Of a stretch of DNA of 38,450 nucleotides, positions 30,706 through 38,131 are shown piece after piece. The position numbers were made by a program, and so were the translations under genes. The notes beneath the pieces were generated by a model that was not told where the DNA came from, did no database searches, and saw only the letters and a program-made list of their open reading frames with translations. Source of the stretch: an uncultured bacterium (lineage in GTDB: Bacteria; Patescibacteriota; Minisyncoccia; Moranbacterales; UBA2206); the NCBI GenBank assembly GCA_903842445.1, contig CAIMLT010000027.1:1-38450 (forward strand). The letters are read 5' to 3'. The number at the start of each line of letters is the position of its first letter. The stretch's first letter is position 1.

Positions 30706-31062
30706 TTAACAATCTGCCCAGGGACGAATATTCTCATAAAGTCGAACTCCACCGAGAAGATGCATATGCAGATGCGAAACCTCTTGTCCACCCCATTCTC
30801 CGACCCGAGTTAATAGTTTATACCCTTTTGGCGAAATGTCAAAGTCAATGGCAATTTTCTTAGCAACCAAAACCATCCTGCCAGCTAGTTCAACGTCCTT
30901 CTCGCCCAGATCATTCATGCTCTCAATATGTCTTTTTGGAATAATCAGAATATGCACTGGAGCAAGTGGTCGCACATCCTTGAAGGCTAAAATATCCTCA
31001 TCCTCATAAACAACCCCCGCGGATATTTCTTTTTTGATAATTTTGCAAAATATGCATTCCAT
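30706..31062 (-). CDS. HIT-family nucleotide hydrolase
   Basis: Histidine-triad protein that hydrolyses nucleoside phosphoramidates or similar (118 aa from the chosen start). It opens with MECIFCKIIKKEISAGVVYEDE and ends with the catalytic triad HLHMHLLGG; the GGQEVSHLHMH layout is like HinT. The cysteine pair CxxC at the start fits a zinc site. I chose ATG 31062. A longer start at 31080 would add MADEEN, but those codons overlap a palindromic repeat (31074-31112). It follows hisS by ~66 bases and precedes rpsU by 55. Confidence 0.93.
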   Translation of the reverse strand: MECIFCKIIKKEISAGVVYEDEDILAFKDVRPLAPVHILIIPKRHIESMNDLGEKDVELAGRMVLVAKKIAIDFDISPKGYKLLTRVGEWGGQEVSHLHMHLLGGVRLYENIRPWADC

Positions 31063-31073
31063 ATTTTCTTCGT

Positions 31074-31112
31074 CCGCCATAGTCCGCCCCGGGCGGACGA
31101 AGGAGGATCTGA
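31074..31112 (-). repeat. Palindromic repeat at the 5' end of the HIT gene
   Basis: On the plus strand CCGCC-ATAGTCCGCCCCGGGCGG-ACGAAGGAG contains the perfect palindrome GTCCGCCCGGGGCGGAC-type core (GTCCGCC...GGCGGAC). It ends in the same CGAAGGAG as the valS and pheT elements. It supplies an alternative ATG and five codons (MADEEN) in frame with the HIT gene. Confidence 0.6.
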
Positions 31113-31128
31113 ATTAAATTAGTTTTTA

Positions 31129-32538
31129 TTATACAATCGGCTCATCGTGATCATGATTATGATATACAACAACATTGTCTGTTTTTAATTTTTTCTTGAT
31201 TATATCAACCAACTTTTCCATACTAACTGTCTCTTGGACGCCAGTAGTCATATTCTTTATTATTACTGTTCCATCTAGCGTTTCTTTTTGTCCCAAAATT
31301 AAAGTCAATTCAACACCCAAACGGTTGGCAATTTTTAATTGTGATTTCAAGCTTCCTCGACCGAAACTTTCCGCCGTTAAAATTCCATTTTTTTCCAGTT
31401 CAGAAAATAAGCGCAAACTCTTTTTCTTGGCAAGACCTCCAAGTTGGGCCAAAAATACGCGTGGCTTCATCGGGCGATATGCTTTAGCTTGGACTCTTTT
31501 CATCTCAGCTATAACACGTTCCAGACCAATCGCGAAACCAATTGCGGGAGTATCTTCTCCTCCCATGATTTTCATTAATTTGTCATAACGTCCACCTCCG
31601 CCTAAGGAATATTTCTTACCTTCCTCCGAGCCAGACCAAATTTCAAAAACAGTTTTCGTATAATAGTCCAAACCACGAACCAGACGCGGATTTATGGTAT
31701 AAGGTAAGTCAAGCTCATCCAAATATTCCAAAAGTGTTTTAAAATGCACGCGACAATCATCACAAAGATGATCAACTGCCTGAGGCGCAGTAGCCGCAAC
31801 TTGAGCGCATTTATCTTCCTTGCAATCCAAGACACGCATCGGATTAATTTCCAATCTTCTCTTGCAATCTTGACAAAGCTTTGTCTTTTTTGATTCCAAA
31901 TAATTTACCAAGAGATTGTTATAATCTTTTTTGCAAGCGCTACAGCCGATTGAATTAACTTGAATCTGAATTGATTTAAGCCCGAGACAATGAGTCAGGC
32001 GATGTGCCATCTGAATAATTTGGGCATCCAAAATTGGATCATCTTCTCCAAAAGCATCGAAGTTAGCTTGATGATGCTCGCGATATCTCCCTTCTTGCGG
32101 ACGATCATAACGATAAACCGGACCTATGGAAAAAAGCTTTATTGGTTTTGCCAATGTGTACATTCCATGCTGGATAAAGCTGCGACAAATTCCAGCCGTC
32201 ATTTCCGGACGAAGTGCCACCTTATCTCCACCGCGAGTGGTAAAGGCATACATCTCTTTTTCCACAATATCAGTACCCCCTCCGATGTTTCGCGTAAATA
32301 AGTTTGCGAATTCCAAAAGTGGCGTGTCTATTCGAGAAAATCCATAATCACGCGCCAGTCTTTCTGAAACTCTCCTTGCCTGTTCCCAGTAAGCCTGATC
32401 TTCTGGCAGAGAATCCCTCATCCCACGTAAACTTTGCAACACCAGTGGCTCATCTTTTGGCTTTTCTATTTTCTGCTTTTTGGAAAATTTTTTAATTGTT
32501 TCATTTTCCTTGACCGCGTTCTTCTTAGCTTTAAGCAT
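31129..32538 (-). CDS. hisS: Histidyl-tRNA synthetase
   Basis: Class II synthetase for histidine (469 aa from the chosen ATG). The core motifs are LRGMRDSLPEDQAYWEQ, motif 2 RYDRPQEGRYREHHQANFDAFG (split here as RYDRPQEGRYREHHQ and ANFDAFG), and the HisRS-specific RGLDYYTKTVFEIW. The C-terminal anticodon domain is present (RVFLAQLGGLAKKKSLRLFSELE). There is a Lys-rich N-terminal extension of ~33 residues. A TTG- or ATG-type start at 32589 would overlap lepB, so I prefer ATG 32538, 31 bases after the lepB stop. Two CxxC pairs in the insertion (GCSACKKDY, CQDCKRR), plus CDDC, suggest a zinc site in the insertion domain. Confidence 0.95.
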   Translation of the reverse strand: MLKAKKNAVKENETIKKFSKKQKIEKPKDEPLVLQSLRGMRDSLPEDQAYWEQARRVSERLARDYGFSRIDTPLLEFANLFTRNIGGGTDIVEKEMYAFTTRGGDKVALRPEMTAGICRSFIQHGMYTLAKPIKLFSIGPVYRYDRPQEGRYREHHQANFDAFGEDDPILDAQIIQMAHRLTHCLGLKSIQIQVNSIGCSACKKDYNNLLVNYLESKKTKLCQDCKRRLEINPMRVLDCKEDKCAQVAATAPQAVDHLCDDCRVHFKTLLEYLDELDLPYTINPRLVRGLDYYTKTVFEIWSGSEEGKKYSLGGGGRYDKLMKIMGGEDTPAIGFAIGLERVIAEMKRVQAKAYRPMKPRVFLAQLGGLAKKKSLRLFSELEKNGILTAESFGRGSLKSQLKIANRLGVELTLILGQKETLDGTVIIKNMTTGVQETVSMEKLVDIIKKKLKTDNVVVYHNHDHDEPIV

Positions 32539-32569
32539 ATGGGAATTAGAAATAAAAAAATTAATACCC

Positions 32570-33217
32570 TCAAAATACCGAGATTTCATTTAATGGCCAA
32601 GCACGGAAAAGCACCTCGCCAATTATATCATCACTAGTTATTGCCCCCCAAACACGAGAATCGGAACTAAATGCTCGATTATCACCCATCACAAAATATT
32701 CATCTTCACCAAGCGCCATCACCAAATTCCCCGTAGTTTTTAATCCATTTTCAATATAGGTGCTTTCATCCGGAGAGAAACCGGCTGGATTTTCCTTGTT
32801 AAAAATCTTATATCCACCATCTTTTATTTCAATTCTTTCTCCCGGTAAGCCAATAATTCTTTTGATAAAAAATTTACTCGGATCTTTAGGATAACGAAAA
32901 ACAACTACTTTTTGTCTGGTAATTTCACGAAATGCCCCCACTGAAAAAAATTTGATATTGCTAAGCGCCACTGTTGTTTTTTTATAACCAAACTCATTCA
33001 CAATCAAATATTGTCCGTTTTCAAAATTCGGTTCCATCGATGCACCTTGAACAAAGAAAGGCTGAAAAAGAAACATCCGAATTGGCACAATAATAACGAA
33101 GGCAAGAAAAATAATTTTAATTATTTCCAGCACAAAACCACCAACACCAACATAATCTTCTTTTAGAGATTTTTGCATATTTTGATAAAATTCACCATCT
33201 CTCTCGTCATTTTTCAT
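32570..33217 (-). CDS. lepB: Signal peptidase I
   Basis: Membrane-bound serine protease (S26A) that removes signal peptides from secreted proteins (215 aa). One N-terminal membrane segment (VLEIIKIIFLAFVIIVPIRMFLF) is followed by the Ser motif VQGASMEPNFENGQYLIV and the Lys motif FFIKRIIGLPGERIEI. Box E (DEYFVMGDNRAFSSDSRVWG) is also present. ATG 33217 is preferred over an in-frame TTG at 33247. Its promoter lies in a palindromic divergent region shared with the LCP gene. It heads lepB-hisS and possibly the HIT gene. Confidence 0.95.
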   Translation of the reverse strand: MKNDERDGEFYQNMQKSLKEDYVGVGGFVLEIIKIIFLAFVIIVPIRMFLFQPFFVQGASMEPNFENGQYLIVNEFGYKKTTVALSNIKFFSVGAFREITRQKVVVFRYPKDPSKFFIKRIIGLPGERIEIKDGGYKIFNKENPAGFSPDESTYIENGLKTTGNLVMALGEDEYFVMGDNRAFSSDSRVWGAITSDDIIGEVLFRAWPLNEISVF

Positions 33218-33261
33218 AAAAAGTTGATTTAAGCCCGTAATTCTCAACCCCGAACACTTTC

Positions 33262-33290
33262 AGCATAGCAGAAAATTATCCATTTGGCAA
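33262..33290 (-). promoter_or_regulatory. lepB promoter
   Basis: On the minus strand there is -35 TTGCCA (33285-33290), a 17-bp spacer ending TGC, and -10 TATGCT (33262-33267). Predicted +1 is near 33255, 38 bases before ATG 33217. Confidence 0.65.
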
Positions 33291-33325
33291 GTCAAATTTT
33301 GACCTCTGTAAAGCCAAAATTTGAC
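33291..33325. promoter_or_regulatory. Inverted repeat between divergent lepB and LCP genes
   Basis: The perfect 11-bp arms GTCAAATTTTG (33291-33301) and CAAAATTTGAC (33315-33325) are separated by 13 bases. The left arm is itself nearly palindromic (GTCAAATTTTGAC). The right arm contains the -35 of the LCP promoter and the left arm touches the lepB -35. It could be an operator binding a dimeric regulator. Confidence 0.45.
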
Positions 33326-33349
33326 GACAAAAGATTATACGATTATGAT
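33321..33349 (+). promoter_or_regulatory. LCP-gene promoter
   Basis: On the plus strand there is -35 TTGACG (33321-33326), a 17-bp spacer, and -10 TATGAT (33344-33349). Predicted +1 is near 33356, giving a 27-base leader without a Shine-Dalgarno. Confidence 0.65.
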
Positions 33350-33382
33350 TAAATAAACTCGTATTGCTTTTCGAAAAAAATA

Positions 33383-34852
33383 ATGCAACTAAAAAAGATA
33401 TCAATAAAAATAATTCTCTGGTTACTAGTCATCATTTTTCTTGGCGCAATCGCCTATGGAGTCTTTTTCCTGTATAAATTAAATTCTTTTAGTAATAAAA
33501 TCAATATCTACCAAAAGTCAGAAAGCCTTTTTGATACAATCGCTTCTGTTGCTCAAATTGCCAAAAACAATCCAGCAGAACTAAAAAATACCAACGACGA
33601 AAGAATCAATATTCTTCTCTTGGGTGTAGCTGGAAAAGGCAAGCCCGGACAAAACCTAACGGATACAATCATGATTGCCAATATTAACCTAAAAACGAAT
33701 CAGGTTGCACTTCTTTCTCTGCCTCGTGATTTGCATGTTACCATCCCAGATTCCGATTGGCAAACAAAAATAAACGCTATCTATCAAGCTGGATTAAAAA
33801 ATATAAAAAATGAAAACGAAGCTATTGAACCACTTCTAAAAACTGTAAAAAACATCACCTCCTTGGATATTCATTATTATGCTGTTCTCAATTTTGACGG
33901 ATTTCAAAAGATAATTGATGCAATTGGGGGAATAAATATTGCCAACGAAAGAAACATTTATGACACACGCTATCCCGGACCAAATTATAGCTATGAAACG
34001 TTCGACCTCAAAAAGGGTTTTCAGCATCTAACCGGCGACCTCGCTCTCAAATATGCCCGGGAACGCCATGATGACCCAGAGGGAGACTTTGGCAGAGCAA
34101 AAAGACAGCAACAAATAATCCAAGCTACAAAAAATAAGATTTTTTCCACCAGCACCTTATTTGATGTCTTCTCTCTAAATAAACTTTTCGATGCTTTAGG
34201 CGAAAACATTAAAACCAATCTGACATCCAGGGAATTGGAAGGTTTTTTTGAGCTAAGTAAAAAGCTAGACACAGATAACATCATAAACGCCACAGTAGAT
34301 GCCTGGAATAAGGATAGTCTCCTCAAGGTTTCCCATATTTTCTATGGTGAAACGCGAGCCTTTATTCTCATCCCTCGCGTGGGAAATTTCAGTGAAATTC
34401 ATGATCTAGCCCAAAATATTTTTGATTTAAATAAACTGAAAAGACGCCGAGAAGAAATCACTAAAGAAAACGCCCTAGTTGCACTTATCAACAAAAGCGG
34501 TGATAATACTATTGTCGCCAAAATTCAAAAACTGCTCAGCGAAAATTTGGTCTATAAAAAAGTAATAATCATAAATGACCCGGCAACAAATTTAGAAGAT
34601 ATTACTAATGTCTATGATTCCAACTCCGGCACACAACCCTTCACGCTCGATGAAATTGCCACTCGCCTTCCAGCTAAAGTTTTTTATACTCTGCCGGATG
34701 AATATAAAAAGATAACTGAAAAAAAATCGCCAGATATTACCCTAGTCATTGGCAAAGATTTAATCGAAAAATACAATATGCCGGAAGATTCAATTGAAGA
34801 TTTAAAAAAAGCTCAAGACGATCAGGACTATTTAAATATGCAAAATAAATAA
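33383..34852 (+). CDS. LytR-CpsA-Psr (LCP) family cell-wall ligase
   Basis: Probable phosphotransferase that attaches glycopolymers to the cell wall (489 aa). One N-terminal membrane anchor (IKIILWLLVIIFLGAIAYGVFFLY) is present. The LCP domain follows: RINILLLGVAGKGKPGQNLTD, the SLPRDLHV arginine motif, INAIYQAG, and ALKYARERHDDPEGDFGRA with the second set of arginines. A C-terminal LytR_C-like domain follows (NALVALINKSGDNTIVAKIQKLL). The active domain lies outside the membrane. It is divergent from lepB and 7 bases ahead of pth, so probably co-transcribed with it. Confidence 0.93.
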   Translation: MQLKKISIKIILWLLVIIFLGAIAYGVFFLYKLNSFSNKINIYQKSESLFDTIASVAQIAKNNPAELKNTNDERINILLLGVAGKGKPGQNLTDTIMIANINLKTNQVALLSLPRDLHVTIPDSDWQTKINAIYQAGLKNIKNENEAIEPLLKTVKNITSLDIHYYAVLNFDGFQKIIDAIGGINIANERNIYDTRYPGPNYSYETFDLKKGFQHLTGDLALKYARERHDDPEGDFGRAKRQQQIIQATKNKIFSTSTLFDVFSLNKLFDALGENIKTNLTSRELEGFFELSKKLDTDNIINATVDAWNKDSLLKVSHIFYGETRAFILIPRVGNFSEIHDLAQNIFDLNKLKRRREEITKENALVALINKSGDNTIVAKIQKLLSENLVYKKVIIINDPATNLEDITNVYDSNSGTQPFTLDEIATRLPAKVFYTLPDEYKKITEKKSPDITLVIGKDLIEKYNMPEDSIEDLKKAQDDQDYLNMQNK

Positions 34853-34859
34853 AAAATTT

Positions 34860-35405
34860 ATGAAACTAATAATTGGACTGGGAAATCCTGGTCAAAAGTA
34901 TGAAACGACAAGGCACAATCTTGGCTTTATTTTTCTTGATAAATTGCGCGCGCTATGGTCTTTTCCTAGTTTTAGATTAGAAAAAAAATTTGACGCAGAA
35001 ATCTCTCAAGGAGAATTTAATGGCAAAAAAATTATCCTCGCCAAACCGCAAAATTTCATGAATCTGTCCGGTGAAGCGGTCAAAAAAATTATGACTTTTT
35101 ATAAAATCGATGCCGGAGATTTATTGATTATTCACGATGATATTGACATTTCTTGTGGAAAATTTAAACTCGCGAATGATTCAACTTCTGCCGGACACAA
35201 CGGGGTGCAAAATATCATTGACCGCTTGGGCACAAAAAAATTCGCTCGCTTGCGAATTGGGGTTAAAAATGAAAATGCGGATGAAACCGAAAACCAGATA
35301 GAAGTCAGTGATTTTGTTTTGGGAAAATTGACAAGCGGAGAGCTCGAAAAAATAACCGCGACGGAAAGATTAGTTTTAGAAGAAGTAGAAAAAATTATTT
35401 CCTAG
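34860..35405 (+). CDS. pth: Peptidyl-tRNA hydrolase
   Basis: Releases tRNA from stalled peptidyl-tRNA (181 aa). All family motifs are visible: LIIGLGNPGQKYETTRHNLGF with the catalytic His of TRHN (~residue 20), KPQNFMNLSGEAV, LLIIHDDIDISCGKFKL and SAGHNGVQNII. It starts 7 bases after the LCP gene with no Shine-Dalgarno. Its 3' end touches a structured antisense-strand RNA candidate (35405-35577). The only nearby plus-strand terminator is the palindrome at 35614-35690. Confidence 0.96.
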   Translation: MKLIIGLGNPGQKYETTRHNLGFIFLDKLRALWSFPSFRLEKKFDAEISQGEFNGKKIILAKPQNFMNLSGEAVKKIMTFYKIDAGDLLIIHDDIDISCGKFKLANDSTSAGHNGVQNIIDRLGTKKFARLRIGVKNENADETENQIEVSDFVLGKLTSGELEKITATERLVLEEVEKIIS

Positions 35406-35577
35406 CTTTTGATTTCCAAGGTTTCGTACGCAAGATTGTATCCTTTTTAGAATTATCTAAGAAAAATACTTTTGACTTACTCGCGAAAACTAAGGAGGGT
35501 GTTTTCACTTTCAAACTTACGCACGAAACTTTGAAAAACAACTTGAAAAAATGACAAATTTTCAAAAATAACACTAA
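35405..35577 (-). ncRNA. Candidate structured ncRNA with anti-SD-like loop
   Basis: This ~170-base minus-strand region has no gene but folds well by eye. P1 pairs 35512-35533 with 35417-35438 (20 of 22 positions, two G-U). P2 is GUGAAAAC/GCGAAAAC-complement, 8 bp (35501-35508 with 35483-35490). Its 10-base loop is ACCCUCCUUA. P3 pairs 35456-35469 with 35438-35451 (13 of 14) and has a UAAU loop. A 5' hairpin UUGAAAA/UUUUCAA precedes P1. Together they form a three-way junction. A near-consensus promoter (35584-35612) lies directly upstream. The 3' end is uncertain; there is a U-run past 35400 but no classic terminator. It does not match 6S, SRP, tmRNA or RNase P signatures that I know. Confidence 0.5.
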
Positions 35578-35583
35578 CTGGAT

Positions 35584-35612
35584 AGTATAGCATTAAACTT
35601 GATTTTTGTCAA
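35584..35612 (-). promoter_or_regulatory. Strong promoter of the ncRNA candidate
   Basis: On the minus strand there is consensus -35 TTGACA (35607-35612), a 17-bp spacer ending TGC, and -10 TATACT (35584-35589). This is the best promoter match in the window. Predicted +1 is near 35577, with no protein gene downstream on this strand before pth antisense. Confidence 0.75.
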
Positions 35613-35613
35613 A

Positions 35614-35690
35614 CAAAAAAGCCAGGGTGGCTTAAAAAAGACCTACTTAGAATTCAAAAAACCACCCGGCTTTCGCAAGGTGGCTTTTTG
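35614..35690. terminator. Nested palindrome, bidirectional terminator region
   Basis: Two scales of pairing are visible. Locally, AAGCCA-GGG-TGGCTT (35619-35633) is followed on the minus strand by TTTTTTG, and CCACC/GGTGG (35662-35683) by CTTTTTG on the plus strand. Over the full length, AAAAAGCCA pairs with TGGCTTTTT and GGGTGG with CCACCC. It separates convergent pth (plus) and the P-loop kinase (minus). Confidence 0.65.
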
Positions 35691-35710
35691 CCATTTTTTT
35701 ACAGTAAAGT

Positions 35711-36274
35711 TTATTTTGAAATCTTTTCCATCATATCATCAGTCTGTTTTTTTAGCTCTTCTGCTGTTCCATTATTGTTCATTGTGAACTCGGCATTTCT
35801 GCCAATTTCATGAATAGAAAGCTCCGTCAGCCTTCCTTCTTCTTCGAGGAATTGTTCAAGCGTTGCATCCGCCTCACCTTCTTTTTCTTTGCGCATCTTT
35901 GTTCTTTCATAACGAATCTTCAAATCGGCTGTTACATAGACAAGATAGAAATTCTCGCGATACTTCTTTTGGAATGGCTCGACATCTCCATGCATTCTGA
36001 TTCCATCAGCAATGATCAAATCGGCATCACTCTTTTCCATGTCTTGAATCAAAGAATCAATAATCACCGAAGGGCCATAACCCTCCTTGAGCACCAAAGC
36101 TAACTTTACCAAATTATCACGCGTTACCGGAAGATGTAAATCCTCCAGTGTTCGGCGCAAAATCTTGGAAGTTCCAAAGTGCACTGCACCATACTTTTCC
36201 AATAAATAATCAGAAACAGTGCCTTTGCCAGCTCCTTTTTCGCCAATTAGACCAATAATTATTTTTCTTTTCAT
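35711..36274 (-). CDS. P-loop nucleotide kinase-like protein
   Basis: A 187-aa kinase-like protein. It starts with the P-loop IIGLIGEKGAGKGTVSDYL (GxxGAGKGT, residues ~9-17). It has a LIIADGIRMHGDVEPF strand with an Asp-Gly-Ile-Arg motif and a lid-like basic segment (RYERTKMRKEKEG). The pattern fits the adenylate-kinase/dephospho-CoA-kinase/dNMP-kinase superfamily. I cannot fix the substrate; the archaeal UPF0200 group is another possibility. No Shine-Dalgarno or clear promoter is visible. It lies between the rplA terminator and the palindrome at 35614-35690. Confidence 0.75.
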   Translation of the reverse strand: MKRKIIIGLIGEKGAGKGTVSDYLLEKYGAVHFGTSKILRRTLEDLHLPVTRDNLVKLALVLKEGYGPSVIIDSLIQDMEKSDADLIIADGIRMHGDVEPFQKKYRENFYLVYVTADLKIRYERTKMRKEKEGEADATLEQFLEEEGRLTELSIHEIGRNAEFTMNNNGTAEELKKQTDDMMEKISK

Positions 36275-36307
36275 GCTAGTTTTTATTTACTATTAGAAAC
36301 TAAAAGC

Positions 36308-36338
36308 AAAAAATCCCAGTATTAAACTGAAAGATTTT
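36308..36338 (-). terminator. Terminator of secE-nusG-rplK-rplA
   Basis: On the minus strand AAAATC...CAGT-TTAAT-ACTG..GATTTT forms an imperfect stem (two-base bulge). It is followed by TTTTTTGC. It lies 13 bases after the rplA stop. Confidence 0.7.
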
Positions 36339-36350
36339 GCTAAAACAGAT

Positions 36351-37040
36351 TTAGACTGCGATCTTAAAACCTACTCCCATTGTTGAACAAATGGAAACAG
36401 TTTTTATTAATTTTCCCTTAAGACTAGCTGGTTTCACCTTTTCTACGCTTTCCAAGAATGCTTTAATATTTTCCAAAAGCTTTTCGTCAGTAAAGGATAA
36501 TTTACCGACAACTTGATGGATATTTCCAGAATTATCAGTTTTGTAGGCTGCGCGACCTTTTTTGAGCGCATCTACCGTTTCTTTGATTTTTGTCGTTACG
36601 GTTTCTGTTTTCGGATTTGGCATAAGCCCTTTAGGTCCGAGAATTTTTGCAACAACAGCCAATTTTGGCATCATTTCCGGCGTTGCAACCAGAACATCAA
36701 AACCACCATCGTCAGAAAAAATCTTACCGCTCTTAATTCTTTCAATGAGTTCTTCTCCGCCAAAAATTTCTGCTCCAGCTTTTTTTGCTTCATCAAGACT
36801 AGTAGAAGTGATAACCGCAACTTTCTTGTTTTTGCCCGTGCCATGCGGCAAAGAAACAGCGCTGCGAATTTGCTGATCAGTTTTTTTCGGATCAATTCCA
36901 GTTTTAACATGCACCTCAACTGATTCGTCAAACTTGGCAATTTTATTATCCCGAACAAGCTGCATTACTTCTTCCAAAGAATATATTTTTTCCCGATCTA
37001 GCTTCTCCACTAGGGCGCGATACTTTTTTCCGTGTGTCAT
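36351..37040 (-). CDS. rplA: Ribosomal protein uL1
   Basis: L1-stalk protein of the 50S subunit (229 aa from the chosen start). MTHGKKYRALVEKLDREKIYSLEEV is the usual opening. Core motifs are FDESVEVHVKTGIDPKKTDQQIR, SLPHGTGK, and VAKILGPKGLMPNPKTETVT with KKGRAAYKTDNSGNIH after it. A longer frame from 37079 would add 13 residues (MGDLKSRYYHKNY) with no family support, so I use ATG 37040. L1 often represses its own operon by binding the mRNA; no obvious mimic of the rRNA site was found by eye. Confidence 0.96.
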   Translation of the reverse strand: MTHGKKYRALVEKLDREKIYSLEEVMQLVRDNKIAKFDESVEVHVKTGIDPKKTDQQIRSAVSLPHGTGKNKKVAVITSTSLDEAKKAGAEIFGGEELIERIKSGKIFSDDGGFDVLVATPEMMPKLAVVAKILGPKGLMPNPKTETVTTKIKETVDALKKGRAAYKTDNSGNIHQVVGKLSFTDEKLLENIKAFLESVEKVKPASLKGKLIKTVSICSTMGVGFKIAV

Positions 37041-37107
37041 ATAATTTTTGTGGTAATAGCGACTTTTTAAATCTCCCACTAATTAAAAAATTAAACAAAT
37101 ATACTAA

Positions 37108-37533
37108 TTATCCTTCAATCTTCACGCCCATGCTTCTTGCAGTTCCGGCAATAATTTTTTCTGCCGCTTCCACGTCATTCGCGTTAAGATCTGACATTTT
37201 TTTCTCAGCAATTTCTCGCAGCTTTGCTACAGTAATTTTGCCAACCTTATCTTTTAACGGATTGCCTGCTCCTTTTTCTACACCAGCCGCTTTTCTAAGC
37301 AAATCTGATGCTGGAGGAGTTTTCAAAACAAAGTCAAAACTTCTGTCTTCATAAATCGTAATTTCAGCCGGGATAATATCGCCCATCTTATCTTTTGTCG
37401 CGTCATTAAACTTAGCACAAAAATCACCAATATTAATTCCGTGCTGACCCAAGGCTGGTCCGACTGGAGGCGCTGGATTTGCTTTTCCTGCTTGAATTTG
37501 CAACTTAACCACTGTTTTAATTTTCTTTGCCAT
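37108..37533 (-). CDS. rplK: Ribosomal protein uL11
   Basis: GTPase-centre protein of the 50S subunit (141 aa from ATG 37533, the standard length). It begins [20 protein letters not shown], followed by [19 protein letters not shown], and ends with the C-terminal rRNA-binding domain ([24 protein letters not shown]). A longer frame from 37605 would overlap nusG and add 24 unsupported residues. It sits between nusG (19 bases upstream) and rplA (67 bases downstream), the standard order. Confidence 0.97.
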   Translation of the reverse strand: MAKKIKTVVKLQIQAGKANPAPPVGPALGQHGINIGDFCAKFNDATKDKMGDIIPAEITIYEDRSFDFVLKTPPASDLLRKAAGVEKGAGNPLKDKVGKITVAKLREIAEKKMSDLNANDVEAAEKIIAGTARSMGVKIEG

Positions 37534-37552
37534 AATTGTAATACTAATAAAA

Positions 37553-38098
37553 TTATAATTTATGAATCTGCAGAAAGTCGAGCTCCACTGGTGTTTCTCG
37601 GCCAAAAATAGAAACCAAAACTTTTACTCGGCCTTTTTCTTCATCCACTTCGTTTACCTTACCATCGAATTCCTTAAATGGTCCGTCAATGATTTTTACC
37701 ATATCTCCTGTTTTTACATCGATTTTATATTTCGGCTCATCTACTCCCATCCGTTTTTTAAGCATTTCGATTTCTTTTGGATCAACCGGAGTTGGTGTTG
37801 TGCCAAGACCAATAAAACCAGTAACATTTGGAGTATTTCGAACAACATACCAAGAAGCATCAGTAACAATCATATCAACAAGCACGTATCCAGGATAGAT
37901 TCGCTCTTCAATTACCGTTCTCTTACCAGCCTTAATCTTAATTTTCTTTTCAATCGGCACCATCACATCAAAGATAAACTCCTGCATATCCATTGATTCA
38001 ATTCTTTGTTTTAAGTTACGCGACACATTGTCCTCATAGCCTGAATAGGTATGGAGCACATACCAAGATCTTCCGTGATGTTGTGATTGTTTTGCCAT
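37553..38098 (-). CDS. nusG: Transcription elongation/antitermination factor NusG
   Basis: Binds RNA polymerase and links it to the ribosome or Rho (181 aa). The NGN domain starts at [23 protein letters not shown] and includes [28 protein letters not shown]. The C-terminal KOW domain is complete ([22 protein letters not shown] ... [11 protein letters not shown]). It follows secE by 33 bases in the usual secE-nusG-rplK-rplA order. No Shine-Dalgarno is visible. Confidence 0.97.
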   Translation of the reverse strand: MAKQSQHHGRSWYVLHTYSGYEDNVSRNLKQRIESMDMQEFIFDVMVPIEKKIKIKAGKRTVIEERIYPGYVLVDMIVTDASWYVVRNTPNVTGFIGLGTTPTPVDPKEIEMLKKRMGVDEPKYKIDVKTGDMVKIIDGPFKEFDGKVNEVDEEKGRVKVLVSIFGRETPVELDFLQIHKL

Positions 38099-38131
38099 TG
38101 TTTTTAGAAACTAAAACTAATTAAAAATTGC

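Noticed and set aside
32539-32589. Longer HisRS start overlapping lepB
   Set aside because: The internal ATG 32538 leaves a clean 31-base gap to lepB, and the extra 17 residues look non-conserved.
35405-35577. Identification of the ncRNA as 6S, SRP, tmRNA or RNase P RNA
   Set aside because: The three-way-junction shape, lack of an SRP GGAA-loop motif, lack of RNase P conserved cores and the small size do not fit any of these.
37041-37079. 13-residue extension of ribosomal protein L1
   Set aside because: L1 proteins start at MTHGKKYRALV-like sequence; no ribosome-site or family support for the longer start.
37534-37605. 24-residue extension of ribosomal protein L11 overlapping nusG
   Set aside because: [20 protein letters not shown] is the standard L11 start; the extension has no family support.
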